From: Porphyromonadaceae bacterium
GTDB lineage: Bacteria > Bacteroidota > Bacteroidia > Bacteroidales > Paludibacteraceae
Assembly: GCA_905372605.1 (NCBI GenBank)
Contig: CAJPPQ010000003.1
Coordinates: 1 to 28,200, forward strand
Reading direction: 5' to 3'
Length of the DNA: 28,200 nt
Under the pieces are notes generated by a model that saw nothing but the letters and a program-made list of their open reading frames with translations, searched no databases and was not told the origin of the DNA. The position numbers and the translations under genes were made by a program. How positions within the stretch are numbered: position 1 is the first letter of the stretch; the number at the start of each line of letters is the position of its first letter. Below are positions 12,357-20,248 of this stretch, piece after piece.

Positions 12357-12845
12357 ATGAAAGGATTTTTTGGAAAATTGTTCCTTTGCCTGCTCTTATT
12401 GAGTGGCATAGCTGTTGCCTCATATTCGGCAACGGGCGATGAGGTTGCCGTTGTTCAGACGGCCGGTGTAACGGGTATTGCTCTTGCAGCTGTTGTAGCT
12501 CCTTTAGGCGATGTCGACAAGACACAGCTGAAAGACTACTTCGAGAGGTATCCAAATTCAATGGAGGTTTACGTTAACGGCGGTGTGCTGTTCCACGACC
12601 GAGGGGCAGCCGATAGCTATGGGCAAGGCGAAACAAAGAGGTATACCCGAGCGGATATTTGCAGCAAAGAGGATAATATACCATCGAGTTTACCACCTAT
12701 TGCGGAGGTAGATATAAACGCTCTATCGTATGACCAGCTAAAGTATTACGTGGCGGATCTCGGGCTGCAGCCGGCGGGCAATAAGAAAGCCGACCTGATA
12801 GATGCCTTGACCGCGTATAAAGATAACTTAAAACAAGAACAGTAA
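12357..12845 (+). CDS. Virion-region protein with N-terminal hydrophobic segment and SAP/HeH-like C-terminus
   Basis: 162 aa. Residues 2-25 (LFLCLLLLSGIAVASYSA) look like a signal peptide or membrane anchor, surprising for a gene between capsid and sheath. Residues about 60-95 form a small polar unit (YPNSMEVYVNGGVLFHDRG). The C-terminal 38 residues (LSYDQLKYYVADLGLQPAGN and KKADLIDALTAYK) match the two-helix SAP / HeH / LEM-like fold, which usually binds nucleic acid. Phage proteins with such a domain between capsid and connector genes are often termed head-fibre or connector-associated. The role is uncertain: it could be a minor capsid protein or a membrane-targeted factor. Confidence 0.6.
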   Translation: MKGFFGKLFLCLLLLSGIAVASYSATGDEVAVVQTAGVTGIALAAVVAPLGDVDKTQLKDYFERYPNSMEVYVNGGVLFHDRGAADSYGQGETKRYTRADICSKEDNIPSSLPPIAEVDINALSYDQLKYYVADLGLQPAGNKKADLIDALTAYKDNLKQEQ

Positions 12846-12850
12846 GTGTT

Positions 12851-14002
12851 ATGGCATTTCCAGGAGCAAAAATAAAAGTATCGAGCGGTAATCTCCTTCG
12901 GGAGATTGCTGTTTTGGACGCGGTGCCTTGCCTTGCAGCTACGGTAAAAGAGACAAGTAATATAAATGTATTACGACAAGTCTACAGCCTGCAAGATGCA
13001 GAGCAAAAGGGTTATACTGAGGCAAAAGAGCCCTTTACATGGGGGTTGATAAAAGAGTATTACGAGGAGCTTGGCGGTAAACAGTTGCTTTATATTTATG
13101 GTACCGCCGAAACGGCTACGATGGCAGACGTGCTTAATGTTACCAACGCGGACGGTCTTGCCAAGGCTCTTACGGAAAGCAACGGAGAGATAAACCTCGT
13201 TGCGGTAGCACGCAAGCCGGCTTCCGGCTACAATGCAGGGGCTGGCTTTTTGGACACCGACGTAGCCGCCGCCGTGGGAAAGGCTAAGGTACTTGGGCAA
13301 ACACAACAGGCAAAGAACAATCCTTTGAGGGTGTTTATAGAGGGGCGAGTTGCCGCTGAAGACGCAACGAATACTTACAAACCGAGTGAGCAGGCTAACG
13401 GATATGCAGCAGTGGTGCTTGGTAGCACAAGGGCGGATGGTTCGGCTGCGGTTAGCCTTGCCTTGGCTCGTGCGGTAAAGTATCCGGCACACGTAAAGCT
13501 CGGCAGCGGACAGAACGGCTCTTTGTCAGCAGAACGCATATACATTGGTACGAAGCCTATCGAGAATAGGCTCGACATGGAAAACCTGCACGACGCGGGA
13601 TTCATGACATTCCATCACCGCGTAGGAGTAGCAGGGTACTTTTTTGGGGTAGACAAAATGTGTACAGACGACGACTTCAGAATACTCGCTCACGGCAGGG
13701 TAATCGACAAAGCACAACGTATAGCGACGATAGCTTTTCAGCCATTCGTCGAAAACTTTGTAACACTCAAAAGCAATGGCACTATCAATGATTCGGAGGC
13801 ATCGTATATAGAAAATACAATAGAGTCCTCGCTTCTGACAGGGCTTAAAGGACAAGTGTCTGCCGTGGTGGTAAAGGTAGATATTGAGGCAGATTTGGTA
13901 AATACATCTACTCTGCCGATAGAAATAAAAGTTCTGCCTTTGGGATATCTAACTTGGATAACTGTCGGACTTGGTCTGACGGCTTCAATAAAGAAAAACT
14001 AA
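12851..14002 (+). CDS. Contractile tail sheath protein (DUF2586)
   Basis: 383 aa, ATG 3 nt after the previous stop. It fits DUF2586 sheath proteins: an N-terminal insertion domain, a central LVAVARKPASGY strand, repeated Ala/Val segments with VFIEGRVA and GYAAVVLGSTRADGSAAVSLALARA, then the C-terminal interlocking region (ILAHGRVIDKAQRIA, FVENFVTLKSNGTINDSEA, a helix with ENTIESSLLTGLKGQVSAV, and VDIEADLV). Contraction of this sheath drives the tube through the cell envelope. The tube gene follows after 7 nt. Confidence 0.85.
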   Translation: MAFPGAKIKVSSGNLLREIAVLDAVPCLAATVKETSNINVLRQVYSLQDAEQKGYTEAKEPFTWGLIKEYYEELGGKQLLYIYGTAETATMADVLNVTNADGLAKALTESNGEINLVAVARKPASGYNAGAGFLDTDVAAAVGKAKVLGQTQQAKNNPLRVFIEGRVAAEDATNTYKPSEQANGYAAVVLGSTRADGSAAVSLALARAVKYPAHVKLGSGQNGSLSAERIYIGTKPIENRLDMENLHDAGFMTFHHRVGVAGYFFGVDKMCTDDDFRILAHGRVIDKAQRIATIAFQPFVENFVTLKSNGTINDSEASYIENTIESSLLTGLKGQVSAVVVKVDIEADLVNTSTLPIEIKVLPLGYLTWITVGLGLTASIKKN

Positions 14003-14009
14003 TTGAATT

Positions 14010-14447
14010 ATGGCAAATATAAATATCAGAAGCAGTGAGTGTGCTTGGAAGCATGGTGAGCTTATCCTGCTGGGTAGGCGTATCAACGGTCTTAGGGGCT
14101 TTGAGTTAAAAAAGACCGTAGAGAAGGAGCACTTGTATGGCACGGGGCAGAATCCGCTCGACATACAGGAGGGTAATATAAAATGCGAGGGAAGCATCAA
14201 GGTATTGGGCTTCGAGCTCGACGCAATGAATAGAGCCGCTATGATGGCGGGTTACTCTGACATCACCGAAGTACCGCACGAGGCTATCGTGATGACAGTG
14301 AAGTTGCAAAAGACGGCAGCCGAACAGAAAACGGTATTCAACGTTAGAGGTATAGCCTTTACCGAGGCAGTAAACTCTATGGAGCAAAATGCAAAAATGC
14401 GGGAGGTAACTCTTCCGTTCCTTGCAATGGACATTATTCAAATGTAA
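14010..14447 (+). CDS. Tail tube protein
   Basis: 145 aa, directly after the sheath gene. It shows the tube-protein layout: an N-terminal strand (CAWKHGELILLGRRINGLRG), a long insertion loop with YGTGQNPLDIQEGNIKCEGS, the central helix FELDAMNRAAMMAG, and closing strands ending FLAMDIIQM. The order sheath, tube, chaperone, tape measure is the standard contractile-phage order, equivalent to Mu gpL, gpM, gpY, and tape measure. Confidence 0.8.
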   Translation: MANINIRSSECAWKHGELILLGRRINGLRGFELKKTVEKEHLYGTGQNPLDIQEGNIKCEGSIKVLGFELDAMNRAAMMAGYSDITEVPHEAIVMTVKLQKTAAEQKTVFNVRGIAFTEAVNSMEQNAKMREVTLPFLAMDIIQM

Positions 14448-14461
14448 AATCAAGAAGTAAG

Positions 14462-14833
14462 ATGGAAACAAAAAAAACGGTAAAAGAAATCACAAAAGTT
14501 GAGAACACAGGATTCGAGGTGCTCTGTAAGCGTTTCGGAAAGGAACGTGTCGAGGAGTGGCAAAAAGAGTACGCTCCTCGTAAGTTGAACGTCATCGAGG
14601 TAGAGGGAAAATTGGCTGTGCTAAGACCTATCGGTATAGCCGAAATAGGTAACTACACGATGATGACCATAAATGCCGAACTTGGAATAGCGAAGGCAAA
14701 TGAATTCCTTCTTAATGAGCTTTGGCTCGATGGTGATACGGAAATACTCAGCGATGAGGAGTATCTTATAGCCGCTATTCTACAGGTACAAAATTCGTTA
14801 GAGCTAAAAAAAAGCACTTTTTACACTGTTTAG
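14462..14833 (+). CDS. Tail assembly chaperone, short form
   Basis: 123 aa. Helical, with RFGKERVEEWQKEYAPRKLN, a small beta region ending VLRPIGIAEI, and a helical C-terminus. No enzymatic motif. It lies between tube and tape measure genes, where lambda gpG/GT-type chaperones lie. Its last codons run over a slippery A-tract at 14806-14813, so part of the ribosomes should make the longer form. The short form and the -1 fusion together are needed for tape measure folding and tail length control in related phages. Confidence 0.75.
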   Translation: METKKTVKEITKVENTGFEVLCKRFGKERVEEWQKEYAPRKLNVIEVEGKLAVLRPIGIAEIGNYTMMTINAELGIAKANEFLLNELWLDGDTEILSDEEYLIAAILQVQNSLELKKSTFYTV

Positions 14834-14997
14834 AAGAGGGTAAAAGGGATTTCAGAACGAGTTTTGAGACCAACACTGTTTTTGGAGCAATGCTTTTGGG
14901 AAGTGAAATGTTAAGGGATAATCCTGAACTGTTTTATTACCGCACTGGCATTGCTCTTAAACTTTGGGAGCAAGGTGTCGGTCGCGGAATAATCTGA
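14462..14997 (+). CDS. Tail assembly chaperone, -1 frameshift fusion (178 aa)
   Basis: Frame 0 reads CTA AAA AAA AGC. A -1 slip on the heptamer A_AAA_AAA (14806-14812) gives LKKKHFLHCLEEGKRDF and continues to a TGA at 14995-14997, adding 61 residues to 117. The added part reads as a normal globular segment (TNTVFGAMLLGSEMLRDNPE, FYYRTGIALKLWEQG) that has no start codon of its own near the junction. This is the conserved G/GT-type arrangement known from tail chaperones of many phages including Mu. The fused end overlaps the oppositely oriented gene 14957-15325 by 41 nt. Confidence 0.75.
14806..14813 (+). promoter_or_regulatory. Programmed -1 frameshift site (eight-A slippery run)
   Basis: Eight consecutive A residues following GAGCT give the frame-0 heptamer A_AAA_AAA. 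The frame-0 stop (TAG, 14831-14833) is 18 nt downstream and the -1 frame is open for a further 164 nt. Confidence 0.7.
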
Positions 14998-15325
14998 TGG
15001 TGATACAAATAAGAAACTTGATAACGTATATCGGTAATACAAGTATTAGGAATATTGAAAGAGGTAAAAAGGTAATGTGTGTCTCACTACCGAGAGTAAG
15101 TAACAATATTGGGGTCGAGATTATTACTATAAAAAGAAGTGCAAAGAATATCTTTTCTTTCTTGACAAAAGGTAAAACCACCTTATTAAAAAATTTAGGA
15201 AGATCTGAAAGCAGGCTTTTGACAGCCGAAAATATAAGCACAAATAGAAAAATTATCGGCTTAGCCAATAGACTGATAATAATAAGGTAGGCAAAGACAT
15301 TACCCCAGAATTCAATATTGTTCAT
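14957..15325 (-). CDS. Small multi-spanning membrane protein encoded against the tail operon (moron)
   Basis: 122 aa from the ATG at 15325; the open frame extends to a TTG at 15448, but that part overlaps the tape measure gene. Three hydrophobic segments are visible: about residues 9-34 (VFAYLIIISLLAKPIIFLF), 54-72 (IFFALLFIVIISTPILLLT) and 80-100 (LPLSIFLILVLPIYVIKFL), with Lys-rich loops between. A TACCTTTG box lies just upstream on the same strand. It fills the gap between the chaperone fusion and the tape measure gene and is the only - strand gene in the + strand virion block. Independent promoter, orientation and AT-rich composition fit a moron, expressed perhaps in the lysogen. Superinfection exclusion is a possible role but is inferred. 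Confidence 0.65.
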   Translation of the reverse strand: MNNIEFWGNVFAYLIIISLLAKPIIFLFVLIFSAVKSLLSDLPKFFNKVVLPFVKKEKIFFALLFIVIISTPILLLTLGSETHITFLPLSIFLILVLPIYVIKFLICITIRLFRDRHLAPKV

Positions 15326-15339
15326 AACTTTCTTTTTTA

Positions 15340-15347
15340 CAAAGGTA
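15340..15347 (-). promoter_or_regulatory. -7 promoter element of the membrane-protein gene
   Basis: On the - strand TACCTTTG (15347-15340) lies 14 nt before the ATG at 15325, implying a leader of only some 8 nt. TTTG copies lie 15 and 22 nt upstream, neither at ideal spacing. The box is identical to those of the two RNA elements at 4695 and 4880. Confidence 0.45.
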
Positions 15348-15365
15348 ATATTTTTCTTCGTACAA

Positions 15366-17222
15366 ATGGCAAATATAGTAGAATATGTTTTTTCGTTGAA
15401 AGACAACGCCTCGAGTAAGATGGTTAAGGTGGCTGTTACAGCGAGCAACTTATCGCAGAAACTTATGGGGGTATCGACTCATGGGATGGCGTTAGGTACA
15501 AATCTTAATAAGCTCGGAGCCTCTGTTTCGTCCCTATCTACACGCATTGAGGAGCTTCGTCGAAAGCGAGACCTTATGCCTGTGGGTGAGATAAGTAAGA
15601 TACGTGCCATAAACTCAGAGATGAAAAGACTCGAAAGACAAATCAACAAGATGCAAACTCTCAACGGTTCGTGGTTGAAGACCAAGACAAAAGAGGCGTT
15701 TGCGTCCATACCTGGTGCTGGCTTTATAACCAATCCAATAGTTGCTATTAGTGCAGGTCTTGGGTTCGCCGCAAAAAAAGGTATGGATAACGAACTACAG
15801 AAGCAGAATATTTTAACCCTTATGCAGGGTGATGTTAAAGGGGCAGATAAGTTATTCGGACAAATATCCGACTACGGAAAAAAAACGGTGTACGACAAGG
15901 CGGGGCTTATTGAGTCTCAGAAGTTAATGATGTCTTTCGGCTTGTCGAGCGATTTTGCTTTTGATAAGTTGAAACAGATAGGCGATATAGCTATGGGTGA
16001 TGCTACAAGAATGCAGTCTCTATCGCTTGCCTTTTCTCAGGCGACCTCAACGGGCAAGCTCATGGGACAAGACCTTATGCAAATGATAAATGCGGGCTTT
16101 AATCCACTCCAGGTAATAAGCGAGAAGACAGGTGAAAGTATGGATAGCTTGAAGCGAAAAATGTCGCGGGGCGAGATTTCGGCGGAAATGCTCTCTCAAG
16201 CTTTTCAATGGGCTACCGAAGCGGGAGGACGATTTTATAAAGGAGCCGAAAAGGCTGGAGAAACTCTAAGCGGTAGGATAAATCAGATGATGGATTCGTT
16301 GTCCGAGATGGCTTTGAGCGTTTTTTCATCTATAGCCCCAATATTACGACCACTTGTTAGCTTTGCCACAAAGGTATTCGATATTGTAGGCGGGGGTATT
16401 ACTTGGCTCGTAGACAAGTTTAAAGAGGGAAATCCGATAATTATAGGTTTTGCCACTGCCGTTGGTGTATTGACAGCTTCCATTGGGGCGTATAAACTGA
16501 TAATGGGCATTGCAACCTTTTTTCAGAACGGATTCACACTTGCCGTTTGGCTTACAAATTTTGCTTTTTTGGCAAATCCTATATTTGTGGTTATAACTGC
16601 CGTGTCGGCTTTGACAGCCGGAGTAGTAATAGCTTGGAAAAAGTTTGAGTGGTTTCGAGCGACTATATATGGCGTTTGGGAGGTAATGAAAGGGTTCGGC
16701 AAAATAATAAAAGATTTTGTAATAGATAGAATAAAGGGGTTGCTCGAGGGCATTGGTGCTATGGGAAAGGCGATATCATTGCTTTTTTCTGGAGAGTTTA
16801 CAAAGGCATGGGAGGTAGCTAAAAAAGCTACTAAAGATATAGCAGGAATAAATGCTGTACAAAATGCGACTTCATCGGTACATGGACTTGGCGACGCTTA
16901 TCGACTTGGGGTAAATAAGGGGAAAGAATCCTTTAGGGCAGATAAGAAAGACAAAGAGGCAAGTAGTACAAACATAGCCAAAACTAACACGACTATCCTT
17001 GAGGATATTAAAAAGAATACCTCACACAACAGAGGTATATCTAATGAAAATACAAGAGACATCACCTCGGGTGGTCCCAAAGTGGTTAATATTACACTCG
17101 GCAAGTTCTTGGACAACATCAACATTTATCCTCAGACCTTACAAGAGGGTACGAGCGATATAGAGTCGCGTATACTTGAGATGTTTGGTAGAGTGGTATT
17201 ACAGGGAGGATATGCACAATGA
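15366..17222 (+). CDS. Tail tape measure protein
   Basis: 618 aa from the ATG at 15366; a TTG at 15318 would add 16 hydrophobic residues overlapping the moron start region and is unlikely. The N-terminal 120 residues are helical/coiled-coil (SSLSTRIEELRRKRDLM, INSEMKRLERQINKM). Residues about 160-320 contain the tape-measure core (GADKLFGQISDYGKKT, FSQATSTGKLMGQDLMQMI, NAGFNPLQVISEKTGESMDS, GRINQMMDSLSEMALSVF). Hydrophobic segments follow at about 340-440 (FATAVGVLTASIGAYK, FVVITAVSALTAGVVIAW), then a Lys-rich tail. It sets tail length; 618 residues imply a tail of roughly 90 nm at 1.5 angstrom per residue. Confidence 0.88.
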   Translation: MANIVEYVFSLKDNASSKMVKVAVTASNLSQKLMGVSTHGMALGTNLNKLGASVSSLSTRIEELRRKRDLMPVGEISKIRAINSEMKRLERQINKMQTLNGSWLKTKTKEAFASIPGAGFITNPIVAISAGLGFAAKKGMDNELQKQNILTLMQGDVKGADKLFGQISDYGKKTVYDKAGLIESQKLMMSFGLSSDFAFDKLKQIGDIAMGDATRMQSLSLAFSQATSTGKLMGQDLMQMINAGFNPLQVISEKTGESMDSLKRKMSRGEISAEMLSQAFQWATEAGGRFYKGAEKAGETLSGRINQMMDSLSEMALSVFSSIAPILRPLVSFATKVFDIVGGGITWLVDKFKEGNPIIIGFATAVGVLTASIGAYKLIMGIATFFQNGFTLAVWLTNFAFLANPIFVVITAVSALTAGVVIAWKKFEWFRATIYGVWEVMKGFGKIIKDFVIDRIKGLLEGIGAMGKAISLLFSGEFTKAWEVAKKATKDIAGINAVQNATSSVHGLGDAYRLGVNKGKESFRADKKDKEASSTNIAKTNTTILEDIKKNTSHNRGISNENTRDITSGGPKVVNITLGKFLDNINIYPQTLQEGTSDIESRILEMFGRVVLQGGYAQ

Positions 17223-17815
17223 GCAATATAGTAATCGACATCAGGGATATATATAGGACATATTTTGCAAAACCATACGTGGTACCAAAAAACAACGAAT
17301 GGAGTGGCAATATAGGAGAAAAGTACTTGGTCGATGTCGGTAATCGTAACGGTGAAACGACAGACGGCGTATGGCTTTCTTCCAAATACCGGGGGATAGA
17401 CGTAATGATGCCTATTGCACTTGTGTCGGGGGGCGAGGAGCTGCATATTCCGTGTGCTACAATCAGCTGTAATAGACGCAATACGATAATAAGAACTGCC
17501 GTTGCCGAAAGGGAGGGTACGGTCAAAGAGCTATTCTCGGCGGGCGACTGGGTGATAACGATAAAAGGTGTGTTATTGGGCGAGGACGGCACGTTTCCAA
17601 AAGAGGCGACCGAACGTCTGATAGAGATATCCAAAAATATAGAACCCCTTGAACTGTGGTGCGGATTGACAGATATGTTTATGCCGGGCAACAACAAGGT
17701 GGTAGTAGAGAGCCTCGAACTGCCCGAGATAAAAGGCAGTAGCATACGTCACCGTCCTTTTACGATGACGCTTGAGAGTGATTATGTAGATACCCTTATA
17801 GTAGATAGGAGTTGA
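17219..17815 (+). CDS. DUF6046-like tail protein (distal tail/baseplate hub region)
   Basis: 198 aa, ATG overlapping the tape measure stop (ATGA). Beta-rich: paired strands around YLVDVGNRNGETTDGVWLSS, VMMPIALVSGGEELHIP, REGTVKELFSAGDWVITIKG, and the Pro-rich FPKEATERLIEISK helix. Similar proteins in Bacteroidetes phages carry the DUF6046 label and follow the tape measure gene, where DNA circularisation N-type or LysM-like baseplate proteins lie in other contractile phages. It probably links tube and hub. Confidence 0.6.
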   Translation: MSNIVIDIRDIYRTYFAKPYVVPKNNEWSGNIGEKYLVDVGNRNGETTDGVWLSSKYRGIDVMMPIALVSGGEELHIPCATISCNRRNTIIRTAVAEREGTVKELFSAGDWVITIKGVLLGEDGTFPKEATERLIEISKNIEPLELWCGLTDMFMPGNNKVVVESLELPEIKGSSIRHRPFTMTLESDYVDTLIVDRS

Positions 17816-17829
17816 ACGGTGTGTTTAGA

Positions 17830-18846
17830 ATGATAGCAGGCATAGAGGTTGTCAATAATAGTGGGGGTATTACTACTCACTTTCGAGGGATAAAGCCTTC
17901 CGCCGTCAAATGGTCGCAGAGTGTAAAGAACTTTGCCGATACCTGTTCGATAAGTTTGCCATTAACCCCATACCTTACTAATACAGGAAAAAACAAGACC
18001 ATATTTTCGTCTTCGGCTACTCCGCCAAGCGATACGGTATTTCATACGGGAGACAACGTAGAGGTTTGGCTGGGTTATAACTACGACAGACACTGTTTTT
18101 TCAAAGGCTTTATAAGGCGTATCAATTACGCACAGCCACTTGTACTTGAGTGTGAGGGGTACTCGTACTGTCTGAAGGATGTAATGTTTACGAGGTCTTA
18201 CAAAAATACGACTATCAGGGGAGTGCTCGAAGACCTTACCGCAGGTACGGATATAAAACTCTCGGAATATATTCCTGATGTCAAACTGAAAAATTTAACC
18301 TTCAAAAACGTACCGGGTCGCAATGTATTAGAGTGGTTCCAGCGGGAATGCTTATGTGCCGTGTACTTTGAAGCCGATATACTATATGTTGGTGCATCGA
18401 GATATGCCATACCACACCCAACACATAAGCTGCGTATCGGGTGGAACACGGTAGAGGACAAGGAGCTCAAGAAGGACGATACGGAAACGAAGTTATCAAT
18501 AAATCTACTACAGAAGTCTCCCAAAGGAGAGGTAAAACGCACTAAGTCGGAGCAACGCAAGTATGATAATATAAAGGAGGTAAAGGTACGAGCAGGACTA
18601 CCCGAGAGTTTCCTGAAGTCTGTAAGAGAAGAGCTACAAAAGCAAGAGGATTACAAGGGGTATAAAGGTACGATTACTGCCTTTCTTATGCCTTTTTTCG
18701 GTAAGGGCGACGTATGCCAAATTATAGACGAACGCTTTCCCGAGAGAGGTGGAAAATACTTCGTGGAAAATATCGATGGTAGTTTTGACGATAAAGGAGG
18801 ACGACAAAAATTAAGTTTAATATACTATGGCAATGACAGAGAGTGA
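17830..18846 (+). CDS. Baseplate hub protein (late control gene D / gp27-like)
   Basis: 338 aa from the ATG at 17830. TTG 17812 and GTG 17821 are in-frame alternatives, the first overlapping the previous stop. The layout is that of gpD-type hub proteins: an N-terminal beta domain with VKWSQSVKNFADTCSISLPL, DNVEVWLGYNYDRHCFFKGFI and RRINYAQPLVLECEGYSY, a middle helical segment with VLEWFQRECLCAVYFEADI, and a late strand-rich part around FLMPFFGKGDVCQIIDERFP. It forms the trimeric hub through which the tube attaches to the spike. The spike gene overlaps its end by 20 nt. Confidence 0.78.
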   Translation: MIAGIEVVNNSGGITTHFRGIKPSAVKWSQSVKNFADTCSISLPLTPYLTNTGKNKTIFSSSATPPSDTVFHTGDNVEVWLGYNYDRHCFFKGFIRRINYAQPLVLECEGYSYCLKDVMFTRSYKNTTIRGVLEDLTAGTDIKLSEYIPDVKLKNLTFKNVPGRNVLEWFQRECLCAVYFEADILYVGASRYAIPHPTHKLRIGWNTVEDKELKKDDTETKLSINLLQKSPKGEVKRTKSEQRKYDNIKEVKVRAGLPESFLKSVREELQKQEDYKGYKGTITAFLMPFFGKGDVCQIIDERFPERGGKYFVENIDGSFDDKGGRQKLSLIYYGNDRE

Positions 18847-19369
18847 GGTGAGGAGTTTGTTCGCAGACTTTTGTAATAAAGTGGTAAAGACAGGAGAGAT
18901 GATGCTTGCCGAGGTTGTGGACGTAGACATAAATGAACGTACTTGTACCATATCGGACGAAGGAACGAAGTATTACGGCGTACGCCTGCAACCGATTACC
19001 GAAGGACAGAGCGGAGTCGTACTCACTCCCAAAGCTGGGGCATTTGTATTGGCATCGAAAATAGAAGGAGGCGACCTATATGTTATAGCGGCATCCGAGT
19101 ACGACAGTCTGTCGGCAAAGATAGCCGATACCACGCTAATACTCAATGAAGACGGCATTGTAGCTAACAATGGCAATAATAGCGGTCTGGTAAAGATAGA
19201 CAAGATGATAGAGTGGATGGAACACGTATATAACGACTTGTCGAAATTAAGCAGTATGCTTTCAACACACCCTGTTACCGGTAATGGGGCTCCATTAGGT
19301 CTGACTATTAAGCTAAGCACGAAAGAACCTGTAAAGTCGAATTTCGAGGATGAGCGGTTTAAGCATTGA
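18827..19369 (+). CDS. Baseplate spike protein (gpV-like)
   Basis: 180 aa, ATG at 18827 inside the end of the hub gene. After a helical N-terminus, residues 28-90 form an OB-fold-like unit (LAEVVDVDINERTCTISDEG, GVRLQPITEGQSGVVLTPKA, GAFVLASKIEGGDLYVIAA), as in P2 gpV and Mu gp45. The rest lacks the repeated beta-helix of long spikes, so this spike is short: it includes TTLILNEDGIVANNGNNSG and a helix, and ends in a charged tail. No metal-binding HxH apex motif is evident. Confidence 0.75.
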   Translation: MAMTESEVRSLFADFCNKVVKTGEMMLAEVVDVDINERTCTISDEGTKYYGVRLQPITEGQSGVVLTPKAGAFVLASKIEGGDLYVIAASEYDSLSAKIADTTLILNEDGIVANNGNNSGLVKIDKMIEWMEHVYNDLSKLSSMLSTHPVTGNGAPLGLTIKLSTKEPVKSNFEDERFKH

Positions 19370-19390
19370 ATAAATATCACTTAAAGAGTA

Positions 19391-19684
19391 ATGAAAGGAA
19401 TTTTGTTGGACAGCGAGACAGGTGACATCCTAATTGACGGTAATAGCCACCGAATGTTAATAGGCGATATTGCGGTGCAGAACGCCAAACTCATAATAGA
19501 GGCAAACAAAGGGGAGTTTAAGGAGAAGCCTCTGAAAGGAGTAGGAATCAGTCTGTATACGGAAGAAAACACACCAGAGCGACTGGTGCGTGAAATACGC
19601 CGTGAGTTCTTCGAAGAGGGGCTACGGATAAGCTCTCTCAAAATCGGAGATATCGGTATAGAACTGGACGTAGACTATAAATAA
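19391..19684 (+). CDS. Baseplate wedge protein (gpW/gp25-like)
   Basis: 97 aa. It has the length and layout of the gp25/gpW lysozyme-like wedge family: LDSETGDILIDGNSHRM, IGDIAVQNAKLIIEANKGEF, the PLKGVGI motif, then a helix with RLVREIRREFFEEGLRI and closing strands. In Mu the equivalent (gp46) lies just after the spike gene, as here. It should nucleate sheath assembly on the baseplate. Confidence 0.7.
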   Translation: MKGILLDSETGDILIDGNSHRMLIGDIAVQNAKLIIEANKGEFKEKPLKGVGISLYTEENTPERLVREIRREFFEEGLRISSLKIGDIGIELDVDYK

Positions 19685-19696
19685 AAAGGACAAGAT

Positions 19697-20188
19697 ATGA
19701 ATAATTTTTTTGCCAGATATTATCTCGACTTACAGCGTACTATCAGCGAAAAAGTACCTCTGATAAAATGGATAGAGCAAGACTTTGGACAAGAGAGTAA
19801 TAGTAAGTTACGACCGAGCGTATCGTTTCCCGCAGCATTGATAGACTTTCCGGATACCACATACGAGAATATTGCTCTCGGTGGACTGACGGCTACAGTA
19901 GAGGTAAGAGTACGCCTTTTGGTTGCAGTGTATTCGCAAAGCTATGAGACCGCTCCCGACGGGGCAAAACAAGACGCTATGCAGTACTTTGAGTTAGAAC
20001 ACTGCCTGACGGAAGCCCTGCACGGCTGGCAGCCCGATGGCGGATACGCACAGCCTCTTATGCTGTCGGGGGTAAGCACCTCGAACAATAACACCAATGG
20101 GCTACGAATAAGGACGCTAAGATTTAGTACATCATACGAAGAGTATGAGGAGAATGGAGGAGAGTTTAATATAGTTGTGACAAAATGA
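19697..20188 (+). CDS. Tail protein, possible gp37-like minor tail or terminator protein
   Basis: 163 aa. An N-terminal helix (FFARYYLDLQRTISEKVPLI) is followed by KLRPSVSFPAALIDFPDTTY, TVEVRVRLLVAVYSQSYE and a C-terminal strand region with LRIRTLRFSTSYEEYEE. The helix-strand pattern and DFPDTTY/VRVRLLV pair resemble tail terminator-like proteins, which cap tube length, and are common in Bacteroidetes contractile phages between baseplate and lysis genes. Family not firmly recognised. A 60-nt gap without features follows before the amidase. Confidence 0.5.
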   Translation: MNNFFARYYLDLQRTISEKVPLIKWIEQDFGQESNSKLRPSVSFPAALIDFPDTTYENIALGGLTATVEVRVRLLVAVYSQSYETAPDGAKQDAMQYFELEHCLTEALHGWQPDGGYAQPLMLSGVSTSNNNTNGLRIRTLRFSTSYEEYEENGGEFNIVVTK

Positions 20189-20248
20189 CAGCAGTTTTTG
20201 TGCAGCTTATACGGGTAGAGTAATTTTGAATAAAATACTGAAAAATAT

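Noticed and set aside
14964..15290. + strand frame of 108 aa opposite the membrane protein
   Set aside because: Basic, low-complexity product with no start context; the opposite frame has clear membrane segments and a promoter.
15318..15365. TTG-initiated extension of the tape measure protein
   Set aside because: It adds a Phe-rich stretch that overlaps the promoter and start of the opposite-strand gene; ATG 15366 has the better context.
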